Of a stretch of 64,000 nt of DNA, positions 33,246-45,165 are shown one piece after another. The stretch's first letter is position 1. Each line of letters opens with the position of its first letter. Origin of the DNA: Haemaphysalis longicornis. Its lineage: Eukaryota; Arthropoda; Arachnida; Ixodida; Ixodidae. The position numbers and the translations under genes are program-made. The stretch lies in contig CM023448.1 in NCBI GenBank assembly GCA_013339765.2, positions 197,820,409 to 197,884,408 on the forward strand, read 5' to 3'. The notes beneath the pieces are model-generated. The model saw only the letters and a list, made by a program, of their open reading frames with translations. It searched no databases and had not been told where the DNA came from.

Positions 33246-33267
33246 ACCACACTGCGACGTCAACATA

Positions 33268-33999
33268 CCAGTCTGCAAATTACACATACGATGCCAGCAT
33301 ACGCTGCTCCACATATTCTTTTACAACTCAGTGAGGAGCCATGCTGACGCATTTTGACATCGTAAGAGAATGTTTTGGTTCACGCCTAACTTTTTTAACA
33401 TCCTCATAATATTCTGCTAAAATAAAAATATGCTACTAAGTTTCATGAAGCTGATTCACTCCAAATTTTGCTGAATCTTTAACTTGGTGCGGTCGTGTTT
33501 AGTTTGTCGCACCTGTTTGAGCAGCGCCGAGGTAGACCTGCTGGCGAAAATTTTCAAATAATCAAATCCAAACAATCTACCGAAATTCAGGAGCCCAAAC
33601 CACGTAGTGCTTTCCCAACGACATCTCTGGGGCAGAACCTTAGACCGTTTTACCGATACAAAATTCACGAGTGAACGCTGTACAGCAGCGCACTAGTATA
33701 CAAAATAATTTCCGTCATGAATCGCGGGCCAATCCACAGGGCGACAAATTGAACAACGCATCGGTTCTCCTTGAAGTACTAAAAAAGTTGGAATTGGTTT
33801 CGAAACTCTGCGCAGCAGTTGTTGCCGGTCTTGTGATACCACATAAGAGGGGCTGTAATTTTTCACAAATTAATACAAACGATAGACTTGCTTCGGCTAC
33901 CTTAACACGAAAATTTTCCTTTGTGTAAAAAGAAAATTTATTATAAACTACGTATCATGGGGCAGTTAAAAAAAGTAAAATAGCCCAATAGAGAAAACA
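33268..33999. other. No gene recognised
   Basis: Unique-looking sequence without a supported feature. Confidence 0.5.
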
Positions 34000-34211
<212 letters not shown>

Positions 34212-34472
34212 TTTGCTGGTAGACACGAGACGAAGAAGAGGACGCGCAGGACTAGCTTGCCGAATTTATGCATTGATACATATCAGGGCGCAGCGACCAG
34301 TGGTAACGGCGCTGTCATAAAGAACAGAAAACGAACTAGTGAGTTTCCAAGTAACCCGGGCATTCAATAACACACTGCACAACAAACGTCTGGGGTTGGG
34401 AACAAGCTACTACAAAATCAATTCAGAGAAAGTTCACAATTGCGCAAAGAAAGAGTTCAGAATCTATACTAT

Positions 34473-34851
34473 ACGGCAATAGTTGCTCAGAGGCCGAATT
34501 CTCCAAAAAAAGGGGCGTCGTTCTGAAGCGACATGGTTCTGGCATGCAAAAGCATGTATTCTTGTTTCGGGGCGTCGCTTTGATGCGTTGGAAACTGAGG
34601 CTACCACACGGTGTTCCTCTATGAGAAGTAACTTTACGACAGCTCAAAGTGACGGGGTTCAGTACGCGTCGCTTTGCGCCATGGTGAGGTCGGTTCTCAT
34701 TGAGGAACCCTCTGTGATTTTCTCAGTTTCCCCGACGTCAAAACGACGCCACGACTCAAGAATACATACATTTGCATGCCAGCACCGCGTCGCTTCAGAA
34801 CGACGCCCTTTTTTGGAAAATTCGGCCCCAGGAAGTTGTTCCTTACCGCAA
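34473..34851. mobile_element. ~380-bp foldback element
   Basis: The arms are roughly 34473-34605 and 34720-34851. Inverted matches include acggcaat...agttg at the ends, ggccgaatt, gggcgtcgttctgaagcgac and ggcatgcaaa. Arm identity is moderate with several indels. No transposase frame is present and no target duplication was found. Confidence 0.7.
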
Positions 34852-35245
34852 TGAAGCGTGCGGACCAGCGTAACAGAAAGGCTTCCTCGCCTGAAGCGGC
34901 CAACTTGGGCTCCAAGTGACTCATAAGGATCGACGGTAACGCTACAGCAAAGGCAAGATCGCCCGTAGCGGTCGGGCTCAGTCTGTCATTCAGTTCAGCC
35001 GCCTGGCCAAAGCCAAAGAATGCTAGAACACGAAGTATATATACCGAGGACCGTTTTAACTACCAAACCATATGTCCGCATTATTCCGCGCAAAGGAAAA
35101 CTCGGGCATATTTTGGGCAGAATGTAAGCGCATAATCAGGAGTGCCGGCGTTTTTTAATTAAGAGAAGACGTTGGTTTCAAGATTGGTTTCGAGATATAA
35201 AACAAGAATACATGTGAAGATGTGCAATTTTTGCGCATCTTCACG
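34852..35245. other. No gene recognised
   Basis: A tata-like string (tatatatac) near 35037 is not supported by any other promoter evidence. Confidence 0.45.
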
Positions 35246-35421
35246 CAGGCGATGAGGCGCGCCGTAGTGGAGGGCTCCGGATTAATTTTGACCACCTGGG
35301 GATCTTTATCGTGCGCCGAAATCTCGTACACACGGGCGTTTTTGCTTTTCGCCTCCATCAGAAAAGCGGCCGCCGCGGCCGGGAATCGAACCCGCGACCT
35401 CGTGCTCAGCAGCGCAACGCC
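35246..35421 (-). mobile_element. Truncated Ruka-type SINE lacking most of the A-box end
   Basis: The minus-strand copy is almost identical to 2038-2274 across the body and the B box (gggaatcgaacccgcgacc on the plus strand). It stops after cagcagcgcaacgcc, so the first ~25 bases with the A box are missing. This is a 5'-truncated insertion. No convincing target duplication was seen at its ends. Confidence 0.85.
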
Positions 35422-38400
35422 ATAAATTGTCTTGTAATAACTTTGCATGTATCTGATCGGTCACTATTTTAGCACGAAAGGAGCCCCTGGGAAATAATTG
35501 GGACAAATTGGGACCGGCCATCCTATGGAATATGAGCCGCACTTCCAGAGAGAAAAGGTCTGGACGACATGATGGATATGTCACCAATCCAGCGGTTCTC
35601 CATTAAAGCCCTCCCACTACTGAAAAACATAAACCCAGACGTACACAAGAACAGGTGAAAGGCTAGGATCAAATTGTTTCGAGGAAAGCTTCAAAACTAT
35701 GAAAACACAGTATATGCCCACACCGGGACGTTTGAGAGCACGAAGCTAACAATTGTCGCTATCTACTACAGTGTCAATCGCTGTGACTGATTACCCTCCA
35801 AACATTGTAAAGGAAAAGCGGAAAACGTCTTTACAATCCGCCTAACGGAACTATGCTTAAACATCGTTACACGTGCTCAAAAGGCAATTAGTTTCTTGGC
35901 TGCAGGTATAGCACCTGAACAATCGAGGAGGACCCTTAAATCCACGAAGATGAAAATTCAGGCCACTATAAAAGGGAACGATTCATCCGACAAAGATCCA
36001 CGCAAACTCCCATACCGTACTCCAGGTTGACCACGACTACCGCACTTCTTTTCCGGAAAAGTATTGGCAATTTCTCTTCATCCTACGCCTAGGAACACCA
36101 TCCTTCTCCGTACCACACAAGGATCTAAGCGGCGAATAACGGTAAACTAGGCGCGCGATACAATCAAATACATATATCCATAAGTCTAGATGGGCGAAGA
36201 TGTTACGTGGGAAACGTGCGACGTTAACCTTAAACTATGCTAAATACGAGTAAACACCCATCCTCTTTACGCGACGTGGTCATATTTAAGGATATGCTCA
36301 GAGGTGAACAACGTCCATTAAGTTTTACTGAATGAAGCTCCTACTCTCCCTCTTTCTCACTCCCTTTCTCTCTCCGTCTTTCTGTCTCACTCTGCGTGTG
36401 TGTTATAAACAAATAAAAACATTCCGTTAGCCCACAACGCTAAAGAATAAATACGATGAGACACTGACAATATCACCTTCTTGCTAAAACTGACCAATAC
36501 AGCGCAACCGCAGCCTTTCGGGCCATCTTAAGCAACACAAGCGGAAATGTCGTCTGCATTTCCTGTGCCGCAGTGATCGCTGCGGCTAGTCTATCTATCG
36601 TCGCTAACTTCAATCTTCCGAAAGCGTAAATGGTAAATGCACGACTCCAATCCAAAACGCTCTCTCCATGCCGAAGTAACGCTATCGCGCCTTACATCTC
36701 AAGACCTAAACGTATATGTCACCATCAACTTTTTCTACAACGATTTTTAAGCAAAAATTTACTAGCCTTCTGCACATGCGTTAAAAAGACCAAGCAAGAC
36801 TCATTTGGGCATGTTTGATGACGCAAGTAAACGAAATGAGGCTTGCTAACAAATAATTAAAAAGTTTGCATGAAATCGCCCCAATGCTTTTTTGAGCAGT
36901 CTTGCAGCTTCATTGGGGAACTCGCTCATTCTGCTTCCGCTTTGTCAGCTACTCTAACTTCATAACCACACGCTATTGGGGTGGCTTTTTTGCGAAATGG
37001 CTTCGAAAATCAACGACATTACCAACAGGTGATTTTGTACAACATACCACTAGGCGCATCAGATGTGAGCACTCAAGTAGATGTGTCCCGTTGCTATACA
37101 CCTGAAGGTTGTTTTCAACAAGAAGAGCTTAGATATAGACCAAAGCGAACGGTGAACATGATTCAGTTCTAAAAACTGGCTCTTTGGCTTTGCCAGACTT
37201 CCAACGAGTGATTTCACCCAGTCTATTCGCGTGTAGTATAAGGTCATGCGCCCGAGTCACGAGTGCCTAAGAAGACGAATCCAGGCGCTGAATATTGTTA
37301 TAAATGGCCCTAGGATTACCCGATCAAAAGCGCCTGCTGTTGATGGACAGGTGTTTCGAACGCAGCTTGGTGACTATGGGAGCAGCAGTCAAGGAAAGGT
37401 GGCGTCCTTTGTCGCCAATTGGAGCTGGGCGCGAAAGACGGAGGCTTGTTTCCCCGGCCAGTATTAAGAAGAATAACGGGATTGGGAGGGGTTCACGGCG
37501 CGCGCCTCGTTAGTCATGTGCCCGATAAGGGAACAGTAACAACTCAGTTGTATTACCGTTCCCTCACATGCGTGTCCGGACGATGCAGTGCGTTCGCACT
37601 TCTAAAAAAAATGGGATGCCCGTGATCCCCCACGCCATCTTGTTGGTGAGAATTTAGCTACAGAATATAGTATACAGGGGGCTCTGACGCACTATATAAA
37701 GCCGCCAAATATGTCTAATGTCTAATGCGCCTAGAGCAAAAGACATTCCATTTTTCGGTGTGTACATGAGACGCCGTAGAGTTCTATTTGCTGTCAAACG
37801 GTGCTTTCTTACTCCCGCATTGCGCTGCGGGTATACGGGAGGCGTGTTTTCCTGGGTGGGGAAAAGACGGAGTTCATAACACAGGCGCCCTTGGCAGTTC
37901 AGAGTTCGTGTTTTTTCCGCTAGCCTTGGAACACCGACAGAATTACGAGAATGTTATCTGTAAATCAATTTTTCCGAAGCAAAGAAAGCAGCCCCCAAAA
38001 CGGCTAGTGTGCGTTCGTCTGTACCTGTACAGGGATCTCGCAGGTGTTCTGTGTATTATCTTTCATAAAGCGTCGGCTTCGGTTCTCTATTTAACGCTGT
38101 CTCGGCTGATGCTTCTTGGAGTCCTATCGAGCGAGAGCAAATACACTTAGCGGTGCCGGAACAGAGAACAAGTGCAGAGAAAATAGGAGAGCGGTATAGC
38201 AGTGGCTTAATGAGCAAGCCTAATTGGATCGCTTAAACCTGCCACGTCGAATTGCCGCAACAGGCTCCTAATTAGCCCGTCTCGACGATGTGCAGCCGAC
38301 AGTGCACCAAGCGCCGATGCGAGCGCCGCGGACACGAGACACACCCAGTCGAGGAAAATAATGGAGGCAGGCGGATTCCGGCCATCACATAGGCAGAAGA

Positions 38401-38818
38401 CCACCTCTCTCCCCGAAGAAAGAGTTCCTCGCGCGACCTCGGAACAGTTGCCGGGCTCCCTGGGGCCACAGTGCGGGCCTGTAAGGTGCATCCGTTACTG
38501 AACAAACTTCTGGAGCCCGCTTACAAGACACGCGGTTCCAAATGTAATGTTTGTCTAGCGCCTACAAAAACAACCAGACGTAAAGACAGTAATTTGTTTT
38601 TCTGGTGGTGAGTAATGGAAGCCCTTCATGCTGCTGATATCACATGCCAGCACGTTTTCCGGTTTAACACGCATTTTGTTGAGCTGGAGTAACACATTCG
38701 AATAATGTGCATGTGCTATTCAGCTCACTCATTCTAACAAAAATAAATTCAAGGCAATTCCGCCCAGCAAAAGTGTGTAGCCAGCGAAGCTGTAAACATG
38801 GTGGAAAGAAAACTTCTA
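35422..38818. other. No gene recognised
   Basis: A pyrimidine-rich stretch (about 36340-36390, ctctctt/ctcac type) and a TATA-like cactatataaag at about 37689-37700 were seen without supporting context. None of the open frames has a recognisable domain. Confidence 0.4.
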
Positions 38819-39620
38819 AATACTATGATTCACTTTGAACCATTTTAATTCACTTTGATTTCTGGTTATTAACGTATATCCATCTTATTTCCCTTATTCA
38901 TAAACTTTAGGTTACTTTGATTCCTCTTAATTCACATTGATTCTTGTTAATTTGCTGTGTCAGACAGACAGATTCCTTTTGATTCACCTTGATTGCTGTA
39001 ATTCACATAGATAAAACTTAGTTCAGTTAGTCAAACAATTTAATTCACTCTAATTGTTTTTATTTGAAAACAACACGTCGTAATTTGCTTCATCCTACTT
39101 AGTAATTCACTTGAATCCATTTTAAGGCACTTTTCGAGCCTGGTGATTCCGTTTGATTCACGTTAATTACTTTGATATGCTTTAATCCACATAGTAATCC
39201 TCTTTAATTTCTTTTGTTCAAATTATTTCCCTGTCAATCAGAATTAATTGCTCTCCATTTGCTTTTTTCTTCGTAATTCACTTTTGTCCACCCTAATTCA
39301 TTTCAGTTCATGTTAATTCGCATTTATCCAACCTAGTTTGCTTATTTATTCACTTTACGTTTTTTTTATTCCTCCCAATTCACTTTAATTCTTCGTAATA
39401 TGATTTGTCTTTCTTTTTTATTAACGTGGCTTCGGGCAAATACAGTTTGAATTCTGTTAATTAACTTTGACCTCAATTAATTCACTCAGACACCTACTAT
39501 AGTTGATTTTGATCGCTTTTAATTCACATCGATTTGCCTTAATTTGCTGTGTCTTCCTATTTCCCTCTTGTTCCTCTTAATTCACTTTCATTACTCTTAG
39601 TTCACTCTGCCATCCTTTTT
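38819..39620. repeat. 800-bp degenerate short tandem / low-complexity block
   Basis: Variants of ttaattcactttgatt recur dozens of times, for example attcactttga, ttaattcac, ttgattcac and ttaatt. The spacing centres on about 8-11 bases and multiples of it, but no exact period survives. It looks like an ancient minisatellite decayed by substitution. No frame of interest is present. Confidence 0.75.
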
Positions 39621-40126
39621 AATGCGCCGTTTCAACTGCTCATGCCCAGTCGTACTTTGGTTCGCTTTGCCTTTACCTCCCTAGAAGCATTCAGGGGCTT
39701 TTTATACGATGGGTGTTACCTGCCTCTTTTCGCCCAATGACTTTGAAGGTCGACTGAATGACATGACATCTGTGGCTTTGGCGTTGTCTCAGAGTTATCG
39801 AAATTATATTTATCTATATATGTTATTGTATAATGAAGTTTATGTTATCATGTAATAGTAACATTGCTGTCCAGCCGCAGCCGTTCTCCCTGTATGCGAG
39901 AAAATACACAACATAATCTCGAACAGCCATCTACTCACGCTCACTAACCTCCAAGTATGACCACCTGAACGATAAAAGCACCTCTAGGAAATCCAGTTGT
40001 CGCCGCCGTCAGCCAAATACAAACACCGGTGCACAAATTTACAGCGCGCCACGTGCAACGACACGTAGAAGGTTGACAAGACGCAACAGACCGAATGCTA
40101 AAACTCTGTATTAGAAAGTTTTTTTA
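39621..40126. other. No gene recognised
   Basis: An at-rich part around 39805-39840 (tatatttatc) and otherwise unique sequence. Confidence 0.5.
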
Positions 40127-41152
40127 CAGTAGAACCCCGCTGATACGTCCCCCGGACAACTCGCTTCTTACGATGGATCACCGCGGTCCCCGCAAACTCC
40201 CCATAGAAACAATGCATTAAAAACCCCGAATATAAAACGCTCGGGTGCACCCGGTCCGCTCCTTACGACGGGTCCTGGAGGGGCTAAACCGGCGCTTTTC
40301 CCGTCGTTTCACCGCTTCGCCGCCTCGTCTCAACCCCCGTTTGACGATGCTTGATGTACAAGGTCGGAAGGTGGGCCCGACCACTTGCTGAACAGACGCT
40401 TACAAGCAGGCGGGTACTGGCAGGCGGAAGTTAACCTTCGACGGCCCCACGCGGCATCAGAACGCCAATGCGCCAACCGCGAGAAGTCGAAGTCCAAGTG
40501 CCCGGTGGACCACGAATTTGAAGCTCCTATCGTGCCGACGGAAGCGAAAACACATACGACGCAGCCTTACAGCGATGCCGGAACACCCGCTTTTTCGCGC
40601 CCGCTAGATCCAAGTTTCTTCCTTTAACGACCCTCTCTCTATCCCCGTGTCACTGGTCTCTGCTTATCAGTGTGAAAGCCGCGTTGTAGCTCCGTTCCTT
40701 TCTTTGCCACCATTTTTTGCATCGCCGCCTTGTACTGTCGTTCGTTTCGCTTGGCCTTGGCAGTGTCGCACTCTCGCCTATTCCCCTCTCAATCTTCTCG
40801 AACACGTCGAGTTCATCTCTCGCGCGCGAGGCGCACAGCTGGGGGTGTATAAGTAGCGCCAGAGGGCACGGGGGTCGCGTAGCGCGCGGCGCATAGCTAG
40901 CGGGCTAGCGCAGACGCCATGGAGGGGGAGCAGGGCACAAAATAGGCGTTTTAGTTTGAGATCTATATTTCAGTGAGGGATTCGCAAATTAACGCGAGAA
41001 CGCGCTTAATATAGTGGTCCAAAAACGTTTTAGCCCACCTGTCGCGTGACACCATCTAGGGCGGCATTTAGCCGTACCCGGATAATACTACACCCCGGTC
41101 ATACGACGCTTTCACGCGGTCCCTTGAAAGTCGTATTATCGGGGTTCCACTG
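40127..41152. mobile_element. 1.03-kb pogo/Tigger-like TIR element, non-autonomous
   Basis: The left end cagtagaaccccgctgatac and the right end (other strand) cagtggaaccccgataatac agree at 17 of 20 positions. TA precedes the left end at 40125-40126; TG follows the right end, consistent with a mutated TA duplication. The ends resemble the CAGTaGAACCCCG-type TIRs of pogo/Tigger elements. The interior is GC-rich with a tata-like gtgtataag near 40846 followed by gcgccagagggcac (CTCF-like). No transposase motif was recognised in frames such as 40385-40627. Confidence 0.75.
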
Positions 41153-42735
41153 TGGAATTTAGAGAGCGAGCGACACCGAATATTACTTCGCATCCCTCAC
41201 CCCCTTTCTTGAATTCGGTAAATCAGGACTTCTGAAGACACCCATCGTCGTTTGTGCCGCCGCCATAACAATATTCTGCGGAGTGCCAAAAACACCTTGC
41301 CTGTATTTTTCTTCCTCCGCAAGAAGGCTCTCCAGCATTACAAGAGTCATTTGGCGCGTTCCTATTGTTCATTTTGCTTTCCTACTGGCCCACGGGCTCG
41401 CATCTTGCTGCTATACATACCGAGTACGTTTCATTCCCTCAAAGAAGGGTAACCTAGCATGAGCCTTTCCAGTATGTCGAAGTTTGTTGAAATTCAAATT
41501 TTGAAATGTTCACAAAAACAGAGGGGCCGCAGCATAATACATGCCTTGCGAAGTACTAAAACAGTGCACTCGTATTCCCCGCACCTCAATGCAGCGACAA
41601 ACGCTTTTTACTTGTGCGCTCCCCGACCAGTCGGGATGGACGGACATTAAAATAGTACTTCAACTCGCCAGGCATTCTTATGTTCAAAAAATAGCTTTAT
41701 ATCTGCCTTCCACGCCCGCCCTGCGAGTTTATTTGGCATGTGGGGAAAAATTGCGCTACTCCGGGCCGTTTTGCAGATAAAACCATAGTTTTGCTCTGGT
41801 TCCGGCTTTTGAAGCGGCTCGGCAATGCCACCTCGTAAACTTTTGAAGATTTCAATGATGCTTCAATGGGTTCTTGTACGTTTAAACATCAAATTCAAGG
41901 AGAGAGAGAGAAATAATAAACGAAGGAAGGGCAAAACTATCTGAATAAATTTGGAGTGATGTTCGTTGTCCTTTGTTTTCATTTGTATATAAAAAAACTG
42001 GTCTCATTATTGATTCATGCACAGTTTGCCTCCATAAAAAAGCAGTATTTTTAGTAGTGAAAGCACAAACTGCATTGCCTGTTCCTCTGAATGTGCCCTG
42101 CAGCTCTTCACGCCTACAGTGAATGTGTATGCCTTCCTGTTTACAGGATCATGCCGTACTCTAACGCGACAGGGCAATATAAATTTGTGCGGCAGATAAA
42201 AGCAATATTTAATAGCAACGACCTCCCGCAGGAGGCCTTTATATTTCTTGCGACTTTTAGGCGTTTAAAGCGTCAATATATGCCTTTATTTTATGCATAC
42301 ACATTTTATTTATCGCGTTACCTCTCCTAATTGTATAGTGCTTTGGAGGATTGGCCTTTCTGGGCACTCACAGACACACACGAAGCATTACAGGGGTCAT
42401 CTGGCACATCTTAATTGCATTAAGGTCTATCAGCGTTGCTGGCAGTTAACACCAACTTAGAACGCCGCTAAACACCCGGCAGGCAAGCGATTGAAGCGCG
42501 GCTGCCTGTGTTCTGCCTCCCTCGTCCTTATTTCGTTGACCTTCCATGTTCAAATGCGTACTGGTAAAAGTGCCTTACCCGCTCTTTAGCTAGGGGTACA
42601 GCGCCGCAACCACTGCGGCCTCTTCACCTCGATACCGACTCCTATTATGTGTTTTTTAACACGAAAGTGTTTTATGCCCGGGTACACCAAGATTTCTGTG
42701 ACGTCATATCCGTCATTTAAGTGACGTCGCCAAAA
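41153..42735. other. No gene recognised
   Basis: No domain or RNA feature can be supported in this AT-moderate stretch. Confidence 0.5.
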
Positions 42736-42737
42736 AA

Positions 42738-42830
42738 GTGTCATTGACGCGGTTGCGCCCGGTTTCGAGCCCACGAACTCTCGCCACAACGGGAGGTACG
42801 TGGCGCTCTGCCCAGTGCGCTATTAACAGA
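42738..42830 (-). mobile_element. tRNA-like SINE fragment of a different family
   Basis: On the minus strand tagcgcactgg resembles an A box with one mismatch, and gggctcgaaaccgg resembles a B box. It is followed by gcgcaaccgcgtcaatgaca. The head differs from the Ruka-type one. The body and limits are uncertain, as is any target duplication. Confidence 0.45.
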
Positions 42831-43218
42831 GACGTGAGAAGCTCTACGAACCCGCCTTATGTCCTATCCTATGACTCATTCATATGGTGCTGCTGTATAG
42901 CAGAGGCTACGAGAAGTAGCGCGTCATGACGCTAATGAGCGCCGGCAGTTGGCGCCTCGATACCAGCGCCTTTGTGTACAGGGGACGCACGTGAATTGAG
43001 GCATCCTCCGCTGTTTTAAATGCAGAGCATTTCTTAGCCTCGCCTGTTCCTGCGTCGGACGGTGTCAATGGTTTCGCGTCCGCAGCAGGTGCGCCTCTCC
43101 TTCCCTCCTCTCTCTCAACAGCAGCTGGCGCGCGCATGCGTCGTAGTAAGCTCATTCGCTCCGTCGCGGTCTCGGCCTAACAGGTGCGTGATAGCAGCGC
43201 GGTGGGTCGTGGAAGGGT
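42831..43218. other. No gene recognised; CpG-rich
   Basis: GC/CpG content rises towards the hairpin and the assembly gap. Nothing coding is recognised. Confidence 0.4.
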
Positions 43219-43276
43219 AGGGTGCCTGAATGTTCCTCCTCGCCGGGGCGGGCGAGGAGGAACATCCAGGCACCCT
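43219..43276. repeat. 58-bp hairpin, 26-bp stem with one mismatch, 6-nt loop
   Basis: The arms 43219-43244 and 43251-43276 are reverse complements except for one pair (gaatgttc opposite gaacatcc). The loop is ggggcg. On both sides lies ggaagg, a further weak direct similarity. Such a fresh palindrome could be a replication-slippage product, a small foldback, or a library or assembly artefact given the N gap 225 bases away. Confidence 0.85.
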
Positions 43277-43279
43277 ATG

Positions 43280-43500
43280 GAAGGGCGCGCGCTGCTTGCG
43301 CATGCGCGCTCTCCCCCCCCGTACTGCTCTCCCTCTACTGCGCGCGCTGCAAATATAGCGGCTAGCGGTCGCTCGTGTTTCAGTCACTGCGTTGCTTCTT
43401 CCTTCCTTGGTTGACGCTCGTGCCCACGTTTACTCGTGTCTGCTACTCCAGCATCACGGAAGAAGCGATGGAAGCAACACTGCCTTCAATCAGTACTGAG
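43280..43500 (+). promoter_or_regulatory. CpG-rich promoter-like stretch before the gap
   Basis: An NRF-1 consensus (tgcgcatgcgcg) lies at 43297-43308, a weak tata-like aaatatag at about 43351, then a tcagtc initiator-like string near 43380. An ATG at 43468 opens a frame (MEATLPSISTE) that runs into the gap. If this is a real first exon the rest is hidden in or beyond the N run. Confidence 0.3.
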
Positions 43501-43600
43501 NNNNNNNNNNNNNNNNNNNNNNNNNNNNNNNNNNNNNNNNNNNNNNNNNNNNNNNNNNNNNNNNNNNNNNNNNNNNNNNNNNNNNNNNNNNNNNNNNNNN
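43501..43600. other. Assembly gap (100 N)
   Basis: Exactly 100 Ns, the usual placeholder for a gap of unknown size. Any frame crossing it is meaningless. Confidence 1.
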
Positions 43601-45057
43601 TTTGCAACAAACCAAAAACAATACAACATTTTTTTTCTATCCGAACGGTTCTTCTCCAGACGACGGAGGTACTTAGAAGACCCATGCAATCAATTGAAGC
43701 TCCGTCTGCCGGCTCCACTAATATTATTCGGGGCGAAGGTGCTAGGTTTTTGCCACGGGTATCGTTGCCGCGCGGTTTAAAATGAGGTCGTCTCCTGAGG
43801 TAGCTGCCAAGTGGCCCTGTCGCACTCGTCTGCACCACATTCTTTTTCCGTTCTGTTTGTTTCCTACTTTTCTCGCAATGTATTTTACTTTTGTTTCCGT
43901 TCATACTCTCCTCACATCTGTTTCCCTAGAAACACACTTGTAATGCATCCCTCTATATAAAATGATATACCTTACTGTTTCCAAAAAACCGGTTAAGCCC
44001 TTTCCTGGCCAATCCCCCGGAGTGGGTAAGAACCATTTGTCTGAGACTAGCACAGCCAGCAGATACGCTATGGTGGCTAGCATAGATACGCCCTGCAACC
44101 GCTGATGCACTTAAACGTTGAGTTGAGGCTTCCTCATGCAGAAGGAGTTGCACCCCCTTCTCCGCTCCCCGTCCTGGTGACGACCGGTATGAAACACATC
44201 TTTTCTGTTACATAAAGAGGATGTCATCCTGCTGGAAACCCATCGTAGTGCTTCCAGCTTTCCTTGCTTACTACACACATGACCGAGGCCTTGTTCGTAC
44301 AAAAAAAAAAAACTGAAATGGTGCTAATGCCGGTGGATGTTCAGTTCGTGGAACCATGTTCCCCTCTATGAAAAACATTCTATTAATTGTTTTCAGGGGT
44401 TTCTTTATCACGGGATCTCTACCGGCACGAAACACGCTCGAGCCCGTCACTCAATTCATTTATAGTGTCGCCATACGTTCATTATGGCAAAATGAGGCTG
44501 TGCCGCTTTAAACATGTAACTGCTTGACGAGAGGCGGTGATGTTATGGCACTAAATTGGGAGGTCCACAAATATGCTATAAGGCAGACTCCAAATATGCT
44601 ATCAGGCGTATCTCCATTAAAAGACTGTGACTTGAAGTTGTTGCCGCAGAATTATTGCATGCACGTAAAACTAAAGCTTATTATTTCAAGCCATCACGTA
44701 TTAACTCTATGTTCCCCTTCAGAAACACTGTACAGCAAGCAACCATTTCTGAAAACCGTAGGAGCCTATGTACAGACTGAAAGATCTTTGCGTGGAACCA
44801 ATCATACATCATATTTTATGGTAAATAAATTATTCAATTGCTTCTCTCTTTTAAGGCACTAGTCCGTTGGCACTAGCTTTTGTAGGGGTGGCGACGTGTT
44901 TTGTCCTCCATCTATTGCCAACACGCAATTAAATAATGGTCAGCTTGTAAGTCAGAAAAAAACTAGTTTTACCCGCCGAATCAAGAACTATAAGGGTATG
45001 GGGTGCACCAGAAAAAGGCTACTGTTTTGTTTATACAATTTATTTGTGTATTCACAG
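43601..45057. other. No gene recognised
   Basis: A short near-duplication, ccaaatatgctat-aggc, occurs at about 44570 and 44590. Otherwise nothing is supported. Confidence 0.45.
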
Positions 45058-45059
45058 CG

Positions 45060-45165
45060 GGATCAAATGTCATGCACACGTGCATTTTTGTTATTCGCAT
45101 CCTCCAGAAAGACAGCCACCACTCTGTGGAAACCAACCCGCCCCATTATGCTGCTGAGTACCGCT
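45060..45165 (-). mobile_element. Heavily mutated Ruka-type SINE relic
   Basis: The order cacacgtgcatttttgtt, attcgcatcctccagaaag, accaacccgccc and tgctgctgagtaccgc parallels cacacgggcgtttttgct, ttcgcctccatcagaaaag, gaacccgcgacc and tgctcagcagcgc in the intact copies. Both ends are lost. Confidence 0.5.

Larger units (their letters stand above)
29988..33252 (-). mobile_element. Near full-length RTE LINE (3.27 kb) with 15-bp TSD
   Basis: Element order on the minus strand: tRNA-like 5' end (33245-33178), 5' untranslated region, apurinic-type endonuclease (about 32910-32440), linker (32230-31844), RT (31798-30740) and C-terminal region (30499-30173). A short 3' end follows at about 29988. The flanks tgcgacgttaacata (29973-29987) and tgcgacgtcaacata (33253-33267) match at 14 of 15 positions, the expected target duplication. 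Total length agrees with the usual ~3.2 kb of RTE elements. Several stops and shifts interrupt the single ORF, so it is not autonomous now. Its 3' part is closely similar to the truncated copy at 10863-11697. Confidence 0.88.

Noticed and set aside
43375..43904. Frames crossing the N gap
   Set aside because: One hundred unknown bases are included, so the reading frame across the gap is not defined.
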